The notes: generated by a model not told the origin, from the letters alone. Numbered from the stretch's first letter, positions 17,742 to 26,430 are shown. The stretch is DNA of 41,642 bases from Alistipes sp. (GCA_017555695.1 JAFZFX010000023.1:1-41642); one strand, 5' to 3'. Numbers and translations are program-made.

Positions 17742-18902
17742 ATGAAACATTTTATTCTTACACTTTTCTCATTGTTGGCTCTTGCCAATACGGCTTGTGC
17801 CGATAAGACGCTCACTGTTGGTGCCGAGCGCACGGGTGAGTATCTCCCGCAACTCAAAGATAAACGCGTTGCTGTGCTTGCCAATCATACCGCTATGGCT
17901 GGCGAGGAGCATCTGGTCGATATGCTTGTTGGCAAAAGTGTCAATGTTGTCGGTATCTTCTCTCCCGAGCATGGTTTTCGTGGTGGTGCCGATGCGGGTG
18001 AGCATGTCAAGAGTTCGGTAGATGAGAAGACAGGCATCCCCATCTGGTCACTCTATGATGGCAAGTCGGGTCGCCCCTCTGACGAGAAGATGGAGGCATT
18101 TGATGTGTTGATTGTCGATATGCAGGATGTGGGTCTTCGCTTCTATACCTACTACATCTCGATGCTCAAGATGATTGATGCCGCTGCCGATTTCTCGCGC
18201 AAGGTTATCATCCTCGACCGCCCCAACCCCAACGGAATGTATGTCGATGGTCCTATCCTCGATATGGAGAATTATAAGTCAGGCGTGGGTGCTCTGCCTA
18301 TCCCCGTTGTTCACGGTCTTACTATGGGCGAGATTGCTTTGATGGCACAGGGTGAGGGTTGGAGCAAGAAGTGTGATGTAGAGGTTGTCGCTTGTAAGAA
18401 CTACACCCACCAAACTCGCTACGATTTGCCTATCGCTCCGTCGCCTAACCTCCCCACACAGCACTCTATCTACCTCTATCCCTCTACTTGTCTGTTCGAG
18501 GGTACTATCTGCTCGCTGGGTCGTGGTACATCATTCCCTTTCGAGTGCTATGGTCACCCCGATTATAAGGATGGTTCGTTTACCTTCACACCCCGCAGTG
18601 TGGCTGGTGCGAAGAATCCACCGCTCAAGGATGTTGAGTGCTATGGTGTCGATTTGCGCGGTATTGACGACGAGCAGGTAATCAAGCAGGGCTTTAACCT
18701 CGAGTATGTTATCGACGCTTACAACAAAGTCGGCAAGTCCGAGAAGTTCTTTACTCGTATGTTCTTGCTCTTGACAGGCGTAGATTATATCAAGGAGATG
18801 ATTATTGCTGGCCATTCGGCCGATGAGATTCGTGCCCGTTGGCAGAAAGATGTCGAGGAATTCAAACTCTTGCGTCGCAAGTACCTCTTGTATGAGGAGT
18901 AA
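17742..18902 (+). CDS. DUF1343 protein, NamZ-like exo-beta-N-acetylmuramidase
   Basis: The 386-residue protein has a signal peptide (MKHFILTLFSLLALANTACA). It matches the DUF1343 family, whose characterised member NamZ of Bacillus subtilis removes terminal MurNAc from peptidoglycan fragments. Landmarks are VAVLANHTAM, GIFSPEHGFRGGADAGE (about residues 72-88), IPIWSLYDGKSGRPSDE, VDMQDVGLRFYTY, LDRPNPNGMYVDGP and EGTICSLGRGTSFPFE. All are intact and the length fits. A role in cell-wall turnover or muropeptide salvage in the periplasm is a reasonable inference. The gene begins 14 bases after the broken barrel gene, so it likely shares its transcript with prfB. Confidence 0.88.
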   Translation: MKHFILTLFSLLALANTACADKTLTVGAERTGEYLPQLKDKRVAVLANHTAMAGEEHLVDMLVGKSVNVVGIFSPEHGFRGGADAGEHVKSSVDEKTGIPIWSLYDGKSGRPSDEKMEAFDVLIVDMQDVGLRFYTYYISMLKMIDAAADFSRKVIILDRPNPNGMYVDGPILDMENYKSGVGALPIPVVHGLTMGEIALMAQGEGWSKKCDVEVVACKNYTHQTRYDLPIAPSPNLPTQHSIYLYPSTCLFEGTICSLGRGTSFPFECYGHPDYKDGSFTFTPRSVAGAKNPPLKDVECYGVDLRGIDDEQVIKQGFNLEYVIDAYNKVGKSEKFFTRMFLLLTGVDYIKEMIIAGHSADEIRARWQKDVEEFKLLRRKYLLYEE

Positions 18903-18926
18903 TCTCTCTTAAGAAGAAAAAGTTAA

Positions 18927-18964
18927 TGGGCTGTCCGACCTAAAGTGGTTTGACAGCCCATTTT
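18927..18964. terminator. Bidirectional terminator between convergent genes
   Basis: A 9-bp stem TGGGCTGTC/GACAGCCCA (18927-18935 with 18952-18960) is followed by TTTT on the plus strand and by a T-rich tract on the minus strand. It serves the DUF1343 gene and the ChrA gene ending at 18966. Confidence 0.85.
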
Positions 18965-18965
18965 G

Positions 18966-19517
18966 TTACACTATATTCGGTAAATAATATATCGCAACTC
19001 CCGCTACGGCCGATAGGATAATTAGCAATATCGGATTTGCTTTTTTGTATGCCGCTACCATCGCCGCGATAAACAACGCCCAACTCCAACCGTCGATAAA
19101 ACTTGCGCCATCATTCGACTTGGGGAACATCAGTAGCAGTGCTGCCGCACCAATCATTCCTACCACTACGGGACGCATACCTGCTATTACACCCTTTACA
19201 TAGCTGTTGTCGCGCAATAGAATAAAGAATCTCGTTATGAGTATCATCAGTGTCAGTGCAGGTAGACATACCGCTACCGTTGCTACCACAGAGCCCCAAA
19301 AGCCTGCCACCGTATAACCAATATATGTGGCCGAGTTTATGGCTATCGGCCCTGGTGTCATCTGCGATATGGCCACGATGTCGGCAAACTCGGCATTTGT
19401 CATCCACTGATTCTGTACAACCACCTCGTTCTGTATGAGCGACAGCATTGCATATCCGCCACCAAAACCGAAGAAGCCAATCTTTAGATAACTATATAGC
19501 AACTGCAAATATATCAT
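18966..19517 (-). CDS. chrA: Chromate transporter family, short ChrA half (second gene)
   Basis: This 183-residue protein is a single-domain member of the CHR (chromate ion transporter) family. The signature YSYLKIGFFGFGGGYAMLSL opens the protein, followed by the conserved QMTPGPIAINSATYIGY loop and four to five hydrophobic segments. Short ChrA proteins work as hetero-pairs encoded by adjacent genes, as here. The real substrate may be chromate, sulfate or another anion. The open frame extends 39 codons further upstream, but the start at 19517 matches the family and overlaps the upstream partner by four bases (ATGA), which points to translational coupling. Confidence 0.88.
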   Translation of the reverse strand: MIYLQLLYSYLKIGFFGFGGGYAMLSLIQNEVVVQNQWMTNAEFADIVAISQMTPGPIAINSATYIGYTVAGFWGSVVATVAVCLPALTLMILITRFFILLRDNSYVKGVIAGMRPVVVGMIGAAALLLMFPKSNDGASFIDGWSWALFIAAMVAAYKKANPILLIILSAVAGVAIYYLPNIV

Positions 19518-20053
19518 CTCTCGACCTCCTTTCCTCTTGCGGCATACACCAATCCAACCACTGCACCCACTACCAAAATCAATACGGGTGAAACTCCAAA
19601 GTGCCATATAGCCAACGCCGCCACGGCCGCACAAACGGCTGCTACGCCATTCAGACTGCGAATGAAGCCTATTGCCGGTGCAAGCATCAATGCTACCACT
19701 ACGGGGCGTATGCCCTTGAATGCAGCATCTATTACGGGGTTTTGCCTAATCTGCGAGAAGAATATTGCAACGGTCAGTATAATCAAAAATGAGGGCAATA
19801 CCACGCCCGCCAGTGCTGTCAATGCACCTCGGTAGCCATACATCTTGTAACCGACGAATACCGATGTGTTTAACGATATGGGGCCTGGTGCCGACTGCGC
19901 AAGCGTCAGCAAGTCGAGAAACTCGCGTTTCTCAACCCACCCACGATTGTCAATCACCTCCTTCTGTATGATGGGTATCATTGCATACCCACCACCAAAG
20001 GTGAATACTCCAATCTTAAAGAATGATATAAACAGCCTTAAATATTTGTTCAT
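19514..20053 (-). CDS. chrA: Chromate transporter family, short ChrA half (first gene)
   Basis: The 179-residue partner of the downstream gene has the same family plan. FFKIGVFTFGGGYAMIPIIQ lies at the start, APGPISLNTSVFVGYKMYG at about residues 54-72, then several membrane segments. Together the two short proteins equal one full-length ChrA with two homologous halves, in the inner membrane. It follows the DUF5009 gene with three bases between stop and start, so all three genes are probably one operon. Nothing else nearby indicates chromate resistance, and in gut Bacteroidales the physiological anion is unknown. Confidence 0.88.
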   Translation of the reverse strand: MNKYLRLFISFFKIGVFTFGGGYAMIPIIQKEVIDNRGWVEKREFLDLLTLAQSAPGPISLNTSVFVGYKMYGYRGALTALAGVVLPSFLIILTVAIFFSQIRQNPVIDAAFKGIRPVVVALMLAPAIGFIRSLNGVAAVCAAVAALAIWHFGVSPVLILVVGAVVGLVYAARGKEVER

Positions 20054-20056
20054 TGC

Positions 20057-21223
20057 CTAAATTTTCATTCTGATGCGAGCTTTGCTCATTCCACCCGCAA
20101 TCCATACTACGATGAGCGAGAAGACGAGCGATTTGATTATGCCGCCCATTCCCGTTCTGCATATCTCGGGGTAGTGCCAACCCAACAAACCCTGTATAGC
20201 ATACCACAAGTAGGGTATCATATAGCAGGTAAGTGTAGCTACGCCCGCAGGCTTTATGATGTCGAACCACGCCTTCTTACCCTTTACATCGGTCAGGTAA
20301 TACAATATTGCCACTAATGTGAACGCAATAGCGTTACAAGCAAACAACCAGGTTGGCGTAGATCTTATCTTCGAGATAATCCAATGGTCGTGCGCCCAGA
20401 ACATCAGCGCCAGCATCACGGCCGCCAAACCGAGCATCAGAGCGATAAACTTTGCGGGTCGCTCCTTGTCGGCAACCTTCATTATCATTACCGATGTGAA
20501 CGCTCCAGAGATGCCAAGTGCGTGCAGTGTCATATCGACAGGTATTACTGATAAATCTATCATGTGTGAATGTGTCAGTAGCGATGCCGCAATAGCAGCT
20601 ACCCACGCTATTGTCATCGGAACGAGCCTATCTCTGACGAGAGAAAATACTACCGCCGTAACGAAGTAACACCAACCTATAAGTCCCAAAATTCCCCACC
20701 AGTGACGAGCAAAAGGTGCGCCATCATCACCTCGGTAGTAGTGGAAGAGCACACATAGAAGTGCCACGCCCGCAACCTTTAGTGCAGTGAATATATGTCG
20801 CTTTTTACCTTCAATGCGAGGATAGTCGTTCCAGAGCAAGAAGAATGCCGAGATAAGCATAATCATATACCAGCGATAGGGTATTATGGCTCCTCCCCAA
20901 TCGTATGACTCCATATTCACGAGGAAGAGTCCCATCACAATCAGCGCTATGGTACGCAAGATTATGTGTAGACCTATCTTCAGCGATGAATCACCACGCC
21001 TTTCGCGGTTGAGTATTGCAAACGGAATAGACATACCCATCGCAAAGATAAACAGCGGAAATATCGTGTCGGCAAAACCTAGCATATCCTCGTTCCATTC
21101 AGCGTGCTGAATCCAGTGAGGAATGTTTTTTGCTGATGGCACATCGTTTACGAACAACATAAAAAACATTGTCAGCGCTCTGAATACATCAATTGTCGCA
21201 ACTCTTGTCATCTTCTTAATCAT
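20057..21223 (-). CDS. DUF5009/HGSNAT-like membrane acyltransferase
   Basis: The 388-residue protein has about ten hydrophobic segments and the start RVATIDVFRALTMFFMLFVN, typical of the DUF5009 and DUF1624 group related to human heparan-alpha-glucosaminide N-acetyltransferase. The conserved FADTIFPLFIFAMGMSIPFA segment (about residues 51-70) and LRTIALIVMGLFLVN follow. Family relatives move acetyl groups across a membrane onto amino sugars. The acceptor here is unknown, and an acetylated cell-envelope glycan would be a reasonable guess. It heads a tight three-gene unit with the ChrA pair (three-base gap). Confidence 0.8.
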   Translation of the reverse strand: MIKKMTRVATIDVFRALTMFFMLFVNDVPSAKNIPHWIQHAEWNEDMLGFADTIFPLFIFAMGMSIPFAILNRERRGDSSLKIGLHIILRTIALIVMGLFLVNMESYDWGGAIIPYRWYMIMLISAFFLLWNDYPRIEGKKRHIFTALKVAGVALLCVLFHYYRGDDGAPFARHWWGILGLIGWCYFVTAVVFSLVRDRLVPMTIAWVAAIAASLLTHSHMIDLSVIPVDMTLHALGISGAFTSVMIMKVADKERPAKFIALMLGLAAVMLALMFWAHDHWIISKIRSTPTWLFACNAIAFTLVAILYYLTDVKGKKAWFDIIKPAGVATLTCYMIPYLWYAIQGLLGWHYPEICRTGMGGIIKSLVFSLIVVWIAGGMSKARIRMKI

Positions 21224-21267
21224 ACTCTCCTGCTGTTTTGCGTGGTTAATCCATGTTTTAGGAAATC

Positions 21268-22164
21268 CTATTTTCCTCGGTTGAATCGGCAGAATGTACC
21301 GAGCGGCAACTCCTTGCCAGCACGGTCGCTAAAGTATAGCTCGCCAGCCTCCTCTGAACCCGTATTGTCAAATGTCTGACGCAGCGCAGTGCGTGCCAGA
21401 GTGGCAGAGAGGCCCATCGAGTAGAGATTCAGCACCAGGAAGCCGTGCTTTTTGTCGAGTAGCTCGGCGCAGCACTCCAACATCTCGCTGATGTTCTCCT
21501 CCAATACCCACTTCTCTCCGTTGGCACCTCGGCCGTATGCGGGCGGGTCGAGAATGATGCCGTCGTATGTGTTACCTCGTCTAACCTCGCGCTTCACAAA
21601 TTTCATTGCATCCTCCACAATCCAGCGTACACCCTCCAGATGGCTGCTCTCCATATTTTCACGCGACCATGTTACCACTTGCTTAACAGAATCCACATGC
21701 GTTACATCAGCTCCCGCTGCGCGTGCCGCCAGTGTAGCACCTCCCGTATATGCAAACAGATTGAGGACCTTTGGCGTATAGCCCGACTCCTTCAACTTCT
21801 CGATGTTGTCGTAAATGTAGTTCCAATTTGCCGCCTGCTCGGGGAATATTCCCACATGCTTGAACGAAGTGAGTCCCAGACGCATCTTTAGGTGCATCTT
21901 TTTGTACTCATACTCTATGTTCCAGCGGTCGGGCATTTGCGGTTTGCGATGCCACTCTCCGCGCTCGTCGCTCTTCGATTGCGATGTGCGCAGGAATGAA
22001 GCATCGGCCTTTGCTCTCCATTCCTCCTCGCTCAGACTCTTGTGCCATATGGCCTGAGGCTCGGGGCGGCGAGTGATGAATTTGCCGAAACGCTCCAATT
22101 TTTCGTAATCTCCCGAGTCAATCAACTCATAGTCGGGAAATGCGGGTGTAAGTAACTGATGCAT
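21268..22164 (-). CDS. Class I SAM methyltransferase, RlmI/RlmK-like, no PUA domain
   Basis: The 298-residue protein has the RlmI/RlmK-type Rossmann core. The SAM site is VLNLFAYTGGATLAARAAGA (about residues 138-157), with an acidic THVDSVKQVV strand end and the catalytic-region motif ILDPPAYGRG. The usual N-terminal PUA domain is absent. The SCSG-type cysteine motif of E. coli RlmI (23S rRNA m5C1962) is replaced by LNLYSMGLS, so m5C chemistry is doubtful. It is best called an RNA methyltransferase-like protein with an unresolved target. It starts 52 bases after the U32 gene on the same strand, so the two RNA-modification genes may be co-transcribed. Confidence 0.82.
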   Translation of the reverse strand: MHQLLTPAFPDYELIDSGDYEKLERFGKFITRRPEPQAIWHKSLSEEEWRAKADASFLRTSQSKSDERGEWHRKPQMPDRWNIEYEYKKMHLKMRLGLTSFKHVGIFPEQAANWNYIYDNIEKLKESGYTPKVLNLFAYTGGATLAARAAGADVTHVDSVKQVVTWSRENMESSHLEGVRWIVEDAMKFVKREVRRGNTYDGIILDPPAYGRGANGEKWVLEENISEMLECCAELLDKKHGFLVLNLYSMGLSATLARTALRQTFDNTGSEEAGELYFSDRAGKELPLGTFCRFNRGK

Positions 22165-22216
22165 ATGATAATTATCTATTTTTGTCTAAATCTTTGGTTT
22201 AGCTTAAAGCGTTGCT

Positions 22217-24028
22217 TTAATTCAAATGCCATAACTCCATCTGACACAGTTTGCAATCGAACTTTAACGCATACTTTGTGAAGCCGTGCTCAATATAGAG
22301 GTCGCCCTTCAATTTTGGAGACTCTTTCAAGCATTCACCCATCTCGCGGCGTATGCAGTAGCTAGATACCATAACTCTCTCGCCGATGGTGGGCTTCAGC
22401 TCCAGTGCGGGTTCAATCTCCTTCACTCCGTGTTTGCGATAGAACTCCTCTGCCAGATGGTTAGTCACATTCTCGTGTCGAGTGATTTTGCTGTGCGGAT
22501 AGCGAGCCGAACCGTCGTCGGCTACGATGCAGTGGGGTAGCGGAGTCTGCACTCTCTTTAGGCGCAATGCTTCCAACACCTCACGGCGCAACTCGCTCAG
22601 AAGCGATGCGGGCGCAAAGTATTCATTGCCCGTAACCTCAATATCGGTCAGTGTAAATATTGTTCCACCACACTTCTCTATCTGGCGGCGTGCTGTATCC
22701 AACATCTTCTCAGCATTGGTCGCGGGTTGCAATTCCATAGTGCGACTTAGCGTAACACTTACCCCCTCACAATCTTCAATCGTGAGTGTAGCCCCTTCGG
22801 CCGAGAGCGCGAGTTGTGCCTTGGTCTCTATTGTGCGCTGTGTTTTGCTGCGCTCCAGTGCCATTGTGAACTTGTGGTCGTAGTTGCGGTAAATCTTGCT
22901 GCCAACCTCAATGCCATCTCTCTTGTTCGGAGTGATGATGCCATCCTCCACGCTGTTGATGTTTGTGCCACCGAAACCATCCTTGCCAAGTGTGCAGATG
23001 CCATCACCTGCCGATACCACGACATCGCTGTCGAGTCTGAACCCTTTTCTGCTTAATGATTCCACGCGGCCGATGTACTCTCCCACGGCCTTTGGCGTGT
23101 CGAACGATGCCACATCGCGGCGCTTGCCGTAGAGCATATAGGGTGAAGCCCCTCGTGTGAAACTCTTTGCAGGGTTGGGGGTAAAGTCCATCTTCGACTC
23201 TCCGACCGATGCTCGGCGCAGTTCTGGGCGTCGTGCTATAATCTTATCCAACAGCTGGCGGTAGTGGCCAACGATATTTTTAATGTATCGGCTATCCTTC
23301 AGTCGGCCCTCAATTTTGAATGATGATACTCCTGTGTCAATCAACTCCTCTAAACTCTCCGAAAGGTCGAGGTCGCGTACCGAGAGTAGATGTTTGCCCG
23401 TGAGTATCTTTCTGCCCGAACTATCCACCAAATCGTAGGGTAGGCGGCAGGGTTGCGAACACTCGCCTCGGTTGCCACTGCGCCCCGATGTGGTGCGCGA
23501 GAGGAAACAACGACCGCTATATCCCACACAGATGGCTCCGTGGATAAAGCACTCTATTTCGGCTGATGTGGCAGCGCTGATTTTGCGTATCTCGTCAAGT
23601 GTAAGAGATCGCTCTAAAATCACTCGAGAAAACCCACACTCCTCCAAAAACTTGACTCCTTCGGGAGTGGTGTTGTTCACCTGTGTTGATGCGTGCATCT
23701 CAATCGGCAGATTCATTGCACGCAGAGCCATATCCTGAACGATGAGTGCATCTACGCCTATTCCGATTAGCTCTCTTGCTGTCGCTTCGGCCTGTTGCAA
23801 CTCGTCATCGAAGAGTAGTGTGTTGAGTGCTATGTGTACCCTCACGCCATATTGGTGGGCGTACTCTACGGTGCGAGCTATATCCTCAATGGTGTTGCCC
23901 GCAGCACGACGAGCGCCAAAGCGCTCTGCTCCCATATATATGGCGTCGGCTCCATAATCTATGGCCGCCATAGCCGCCTCAAGATTTTTGGCTGGCGCAA
24001 GCAGTTCTATCGGATAGTTTCTCATCAT
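22217..24028 (-). CDS. U32 peptidase-family protein, RlhA-like RNA hydroxylase
   Basis: From the chosen start the protein has 603 residues. The N-terminal U32 barrel begins IELLAPAKNLEAAMAAIDYG. The signature with cluster-binding cysteines follows: IHGAICVGYSGRC, then RGECSQPCRLPYDL, with a further CKLC near the C-terminus. The central region matches the collagenase-like DUF3656 extension. That length and layout resemble E. coli RlhA (YdcP), which hydroxylates 23S rRNA C2501, more than the shorter TrhP. TrhP-like tRNA hydroxylation remains possible. The open frame starts at 24061, but a TACCTTTG promoter (24049-24056) lies inside that extension. ATG codons at 24037, 24028 and 24025 are the realistic starts, with 24028 or 24025 giving a normal leader. 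Confidence 0.88.
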   Translation of the reverse strand: MMRNYPIELLAPAKNLEAAMAAIDYGADAIYMGAERFGARRAAGNTIEDIARTVEYAHQYGVRVHIALNTLLFDDELQQAEATARELIGIGVDALIVQDMALRAMNLPIEMHASTQVNNTTPEGVKFLEECGFSRVILERSLTLDEIRKISAATSAEIECFIHGAICVGYSGRCFLSRTTSGRSGNRGECSQPCRLPYDLVDSSGRKILTGKHLLSVRDLDLSESLEELIDTGVSSFKIEGRLKDSRYIKNIVGHYRQLLDKIIARRPELRRASVGESKMDFTPNPAKSFTRGASPYMLYGKRRDVASFDTPKAVGEYIGRVESLSRKGFRLDSDVVVSAGDGICTLGKDGFGGTNINSVEDGIITPNKRDGIEVGSKIYRNYDHKFTMALERSKTQRTIETKAQLALSAEGATLTIEDCEGVSVTLSRTMELQPATNAEKMLDTARRQIEKCGGTIFTLTDIEVTGNEYFAPASLLSELRREVLEALRLKRVQTPLPHCIVADDGSARYPHSKITRHENVTNHLAEEFYRKHGVKEIEPALELKPTIGERVMVSSYCIRREMGECLKESPKLKGDLYIEHGFTKYALKFDCKLCQMELWHLN

Positions 24029-24048
24029 TTGATACATTTTATTACGGA

Positions 24049-24056
24049 CAAAGGTA
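24049..24056 (-). promoter_or_regulatory. -7 element TACCTTTG for the U32 gene
   Basis: On the minus strand this is TACCTTTG. It excludes the upstream ATG at 24061 as the start and places the leader just before 24037-24025. Confidence 0.7.
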
Positions 24057-24182
24057 CGCAAAGAATATGAGATATTACTATTTTGACGATAATTTTGCCT
24101 ACGAAAGATGTAGAAGTAAACTTGCTAATGGTTCAAAGTATAAAAAAGCGCCATCTGATGGTGTAATGAATAAGATTTTTTG

Positions 24183-24190
24183 TAACTTTG
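24183..24190 (+). promoter_or_regulatory. -7 element TAACTTTG for serS
   Basis: TAACTTTG matches TAnnTTTG and ends 23 bases before the serS ATG at 24214. It rules out upstream in-frame ATG codons such as 24067. Confidence 0.7.
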
Positions 24191-24213
24191 CGAGCAAACA
24201 AAAATTTAAGGTT

Positions 24214-25485
24214 ATGCTTACACTGAAACAGATCAGAGAAAACAAAGAGGTGGCCATTGCACGCTTGGCAAAGAAGGGCGTAGATGCCACATCTATAATA
24301 GCTAAAATCGAGGAGTTGGACGACAAGCGTAAGGCCGTTCAAGCCGAGTTGGATAACTGTCTTGCCGAGCAGAATGCTGCCGCTAAGCAGATTGGCGCAC
24401 TTATTGGACAGGGCAAGAAGGAGGAGGCCGAGGAGAAGAAGCGTTTTGTGGCTTCGCTCAAGGCTCGTTCAACCGAGCTTGCTGCCGAGCACCAGGCTGT
24501 TGAAGGCGAGTTGCAGTCACAGATCGTGCTGTTGCCTAACTTCCCTGCCGATATCGTCCCCGAGGGTCGTACAGCAGAGGACAATGTAGTTGTTAAGTTG
24601 GTTGAGAATGGCTCAACACTTCCCGAGAAGGCTCTTCCTCACTGGGAGTTGGCTTCGAAGTACGACATCATCGACTTCGACTTGGGTGTTAAGCTCACAG
24701 GCGCTGGTTTCCCCGTATATAAGGGTAAGGGTGCGCGTCTGCAGCGAGCTTTGATTAACTACTTCCTCGATTGCAACACAGCGGCGGGCTATCAGGAGGT
24801 TGAGCCTCCTGTATTGGTAAACGAGGCTTCTGGTTTCGGTACTGGTCAGTTGCCCGATAAGGAGGGTCAGATGTATCACGCTACGGCTGATAACTTCTAC
24901 CTCGTACCTACAGCCGAGGTTCCCGTGACTAACATCTTCCGTGATGTTATTCTCGAGCAGAGTGAGTTGCCCGTCAAGATGACTGCTTACACTCCCTGCT
25001 TCCGTCGTGAGGCTGGTTCTTATGGTAAGGATGTGCGTGGCTTGAATCGTCTGCACCAGTTCGATAAGGTTGAGATCGTGCAGGTTGCTTTGCCCGAGAA
25101 CTCATACGAGGCTTTGGATGGTATGGTAGCTCATGTAGAGTCTATCGTGGCTTCACTCGGTTTGCCTTATCGTATCCTGCGTTTGTGCGGTGGTGATATG
25201 TCGTTCACCTCTGCTTTGACATACGATTTCGAGGTTTACTCACAGGCACAGCAGCGTTGGTTGGAGGTATCTTCAGTCTCTAACTTCGAGTCATTCCAGG
25301 CTAACCGTTTGAAGTTGCGTTACCGTGACGACAACCGCAAGACACAGTTGGCTCATACGCTCAATGGTTCGTCTTTGGCTCTGCCTCGTATTGTAGCTGC
25401 CTTGCTTGAGAATAATCAGACCGAAGAGGGAATCCGCATCCCTGAGGTCTTAATTCCTTACACAGGCTTTGATATTATAAAATAA
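24214..25485 (+). CDS. serS: Seryl-tRNA synthetase
   Basis: This class II synthetase (423 residues from the chosen start) attaches serine to tRNA-Ser. The N-terminal coiled-coil arm covers about residues 1-110 (MLTLKQIRENKEVAIARLA, then charged heptads such as EEAEEKKRFVASLKARSTEL). Motif 2 is PCFRREAGSYGKDVRGLNRL. Motif 3 is the C-terminal block ending GSSLALPRIVAALLENNQT. The serine-site segment VSSVSNFESFQANRLKLRYR is also present. The open frame reaches up to 24067, but the promoter at 24183-24190 and the family N-terminus place the start at 24214. The ferredoxin gene follows with its own promoter overlapping the serS end. Confidence 0.97.
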   Translation: MLTLKQIRENKEVAIARLAKKGVDATSIIAKIEELDDKRKAVQAELDNCLAEQNAAAKQIGALIGQGKKEEAEEKKRFVASLKARSTELAAEHQAVEGELQSQIVLLPNFPADIVPEGRTAEDNVVVKLVENGSTLPEKALPHWELASKYDIIDFDLGVKLTGAGFPVYKGKGARLQRALINYFLDCNTAAGYQEVEPPVLVNEASGFGTGQLPDKEGQMYHATADNFYLVPTAEVPVTNIFRDVILEQSELPVKMTAYTPCFRREAGSYGKDVRGLNRLHQFDKVEIVQVALPENSYEALDGMVAHVESIVASLGLPYRILRLCGGDMSFTSALTYDFEVYSQAQQRWLEVSSVSNFESFQANRLKLRYRDDNRKTQLAHTLNGSSLALPRIVAALLENNQTEEGIRIPEVLIPYTGFDIIK

Positions 25486-25497
25486 TTGCTATATTTG
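25468..25497 (+). promoter_or_regulatory. Ferredoxin promoter TTTG-N18-TATATTTG
   Basis: TTTG (25468-25471) and TATATTTG (25490-25497) flank 18 bases. The -33 part lies inside the last codons of serS. The ATG at 25552 is 54 bases downstream. Confidence 0.65.
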
Positions 25498-25551
25498 CAG
25501 TAGGAATTATTGAAAGAGAACTTTTTAACTTAACATAAAACAAACAAAATT

Positions 25552-25719
25552 ATGGCTTACAAAATTTCTGACTCGTGCGTTGCTTGTGGTTCTTGCATCG
25601 ACGAATGCCCTGTAGAGGCTATCTCAGCTGGTGATATCTATGTTATCGACCCCGATAAGTGTATCGATTGCGGTACTTGTGCAGGTGTTTGCCCCAGCGA
25701 GGCTATCTCTGCAGAGTAA
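25552..25719 (+). CDS. 2[4Fe-4S] bacterial-type ferredoxin
   Basis: This 55-residue protein is a classical clostridial-type ferredoxin. Two complete cysteine motifs are visible: CVACGSCIDECP (residues 9-20) and CIDCGTCAGVCP (residues 37-48). Each follows the CxxCxxCxxxCP pattern and is followed by an EAIS turn. Such ferredoxins carry low-potential electrons in the cytoplasm for fermentative enzymes such as pyruvate:ferredoxin oxidoreductase and hydrogenases. It has its own promoter and a perfect terminator, so it is a single-gene unit. Confidence 0.97.
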   Translation: MAYKISDSCVACGSCIDECPVEAISAGDIYVIDPDKCIDCGTCAGVCPSEAISAE

Positions 25720-25737
25720 ACTGAATCAGATTAGACT

Positions 25738-25772
25738 AAAAGAGCGACACCCTTGTGGAGTGTCGCTCTTTT
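25738..25772. terminator. Bidirectional terminator, perfect 13-bp stem
   Basis: AAAAGAGCGACAC (25738-25750) pairs perfectly with GTGTCGCTCTTTT (25760-25772) over a 9-base loop. The A and T ends make it symmetrical. It ends both the ferredoxin gene and the minus-strand gene at 25801. Confidence 0.92.
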
Positions 25773-25800
25773 GGTTTATGCCGTTGGGCTTTTGTCTTAC

Positions 25801-26382
25801 TTATGCGAGTAGGTCGGCCTCTACGCTTGCAATGATAGCGGGAGTGAGTACGCTTGCATCGTTCATTGCGATGGGCTTCTGTGCCTCTTCGGGCTTGGGC
25901 ATATCGTCGAACATTTTGCGATTGCGGTTAAACTCCTGCTTGGGGAAAGGCATCTGGCCACCCTGCTGGAACGGAGGACGCTGGAACTGAGGCTGCTGCG
26001 GGCCATTGTTGCGATTGCGGTGGCTCTGCACATTGAACTTGCCGAAGTTAGGGCGGGGAGCCTGCTGCTTCTCGTAACGCTCATACTGAGCCTCGTTGAG
26101 AATACCCTTCATATCTTTGTTGAAAGCCTCCTTCTCGGCCTTCATCTGCTCGCGACGCTCAAACTCCTTCTTTGTCTGCTTCAGACACAATTTGTAAACC
26201 TTGTCATACTGGTCGTTGCCGAGCAACAACTCCTGACGCATACGGTCGGCCTTACGCTTGGCTACCTCCTCTACAGTAGGGGCCTTGCGCTCCTTGGGCT
26301 GGTCGTTTGACTCGTTCTGCTGTGCAAATGATGCTACGCTAAACATTAACGCGATGAGCGAAAGATAAATTGACTTTTTCAT
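25801..26382 (-). CDS. Secreted DUF4890-type protein
   Basis: The 193-residue protein has a clear signal peptide (MKKSIYLSLIALMFSVASFA, then QQNE). A charged helical middle (residues about 35-110) follows, with repeated KADRMRQELLL and KEFERREQMKAEKEAFN patterns like CpxP/Spy-type periplasmic helix hairpins. A Pro/Gln/Asn/Arg-rich segment (about 110-165) then ends in a short conserved tail. This matches the Bacteroidetes DUF4890 group, which has no proven role. A periplasmic chaperone-like role is a guess from the CpxP-like helices. A TAGTTTTG element at 26423-26430 lies 40 bases upstream. Confidence 0.7.
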   Translation of the reverse strand: MKKSIYLSLIALMFSVASFAQQNESNDQPKERKAPTVEEVAKRKADRMRQELLLGNDQYDKVYKLCLKQTKKEFERREQMKAEKEAFNKDMKGILNEAQYERYEKQQAPRPNFGKFNVQSHRNRNNGPQQPQFQRPPFQQGGQMPFPKQEFNRNRKMFDDMPKPEEAQKPIAMNDASVLTPAIIASVEADLLA

Positions 26383-26422
26383 AACTGTTATTTTTTTAGA
26401 TTATTGCTTTGTTTCTTTGTCA

Positions 26423-26430
26423 CAAAACTA
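26423..26430 (-). promoter_or_regulatory. -7 element TAGTTTTG for the DUF4890-type gene
   Basis: The minus strand reads TAGTTTTG, matching TAnnTTTG, 40 bases before the ATG at 26382. I see no convincing -33 element. Confidence 0.45.

Noticed and set aside
19518-19634. N-terminal extension of the second ChrA gene
   Set aside because: It overlaps the upstream gene and is cysteine/glycine-rich without similarity to the family. The ATGA overlap gives a natural start.
24067-24213. N-terminal extension of serS
   Set aside because: The serS promoter element lies inside it, and the family N-terminus begins at 24214.
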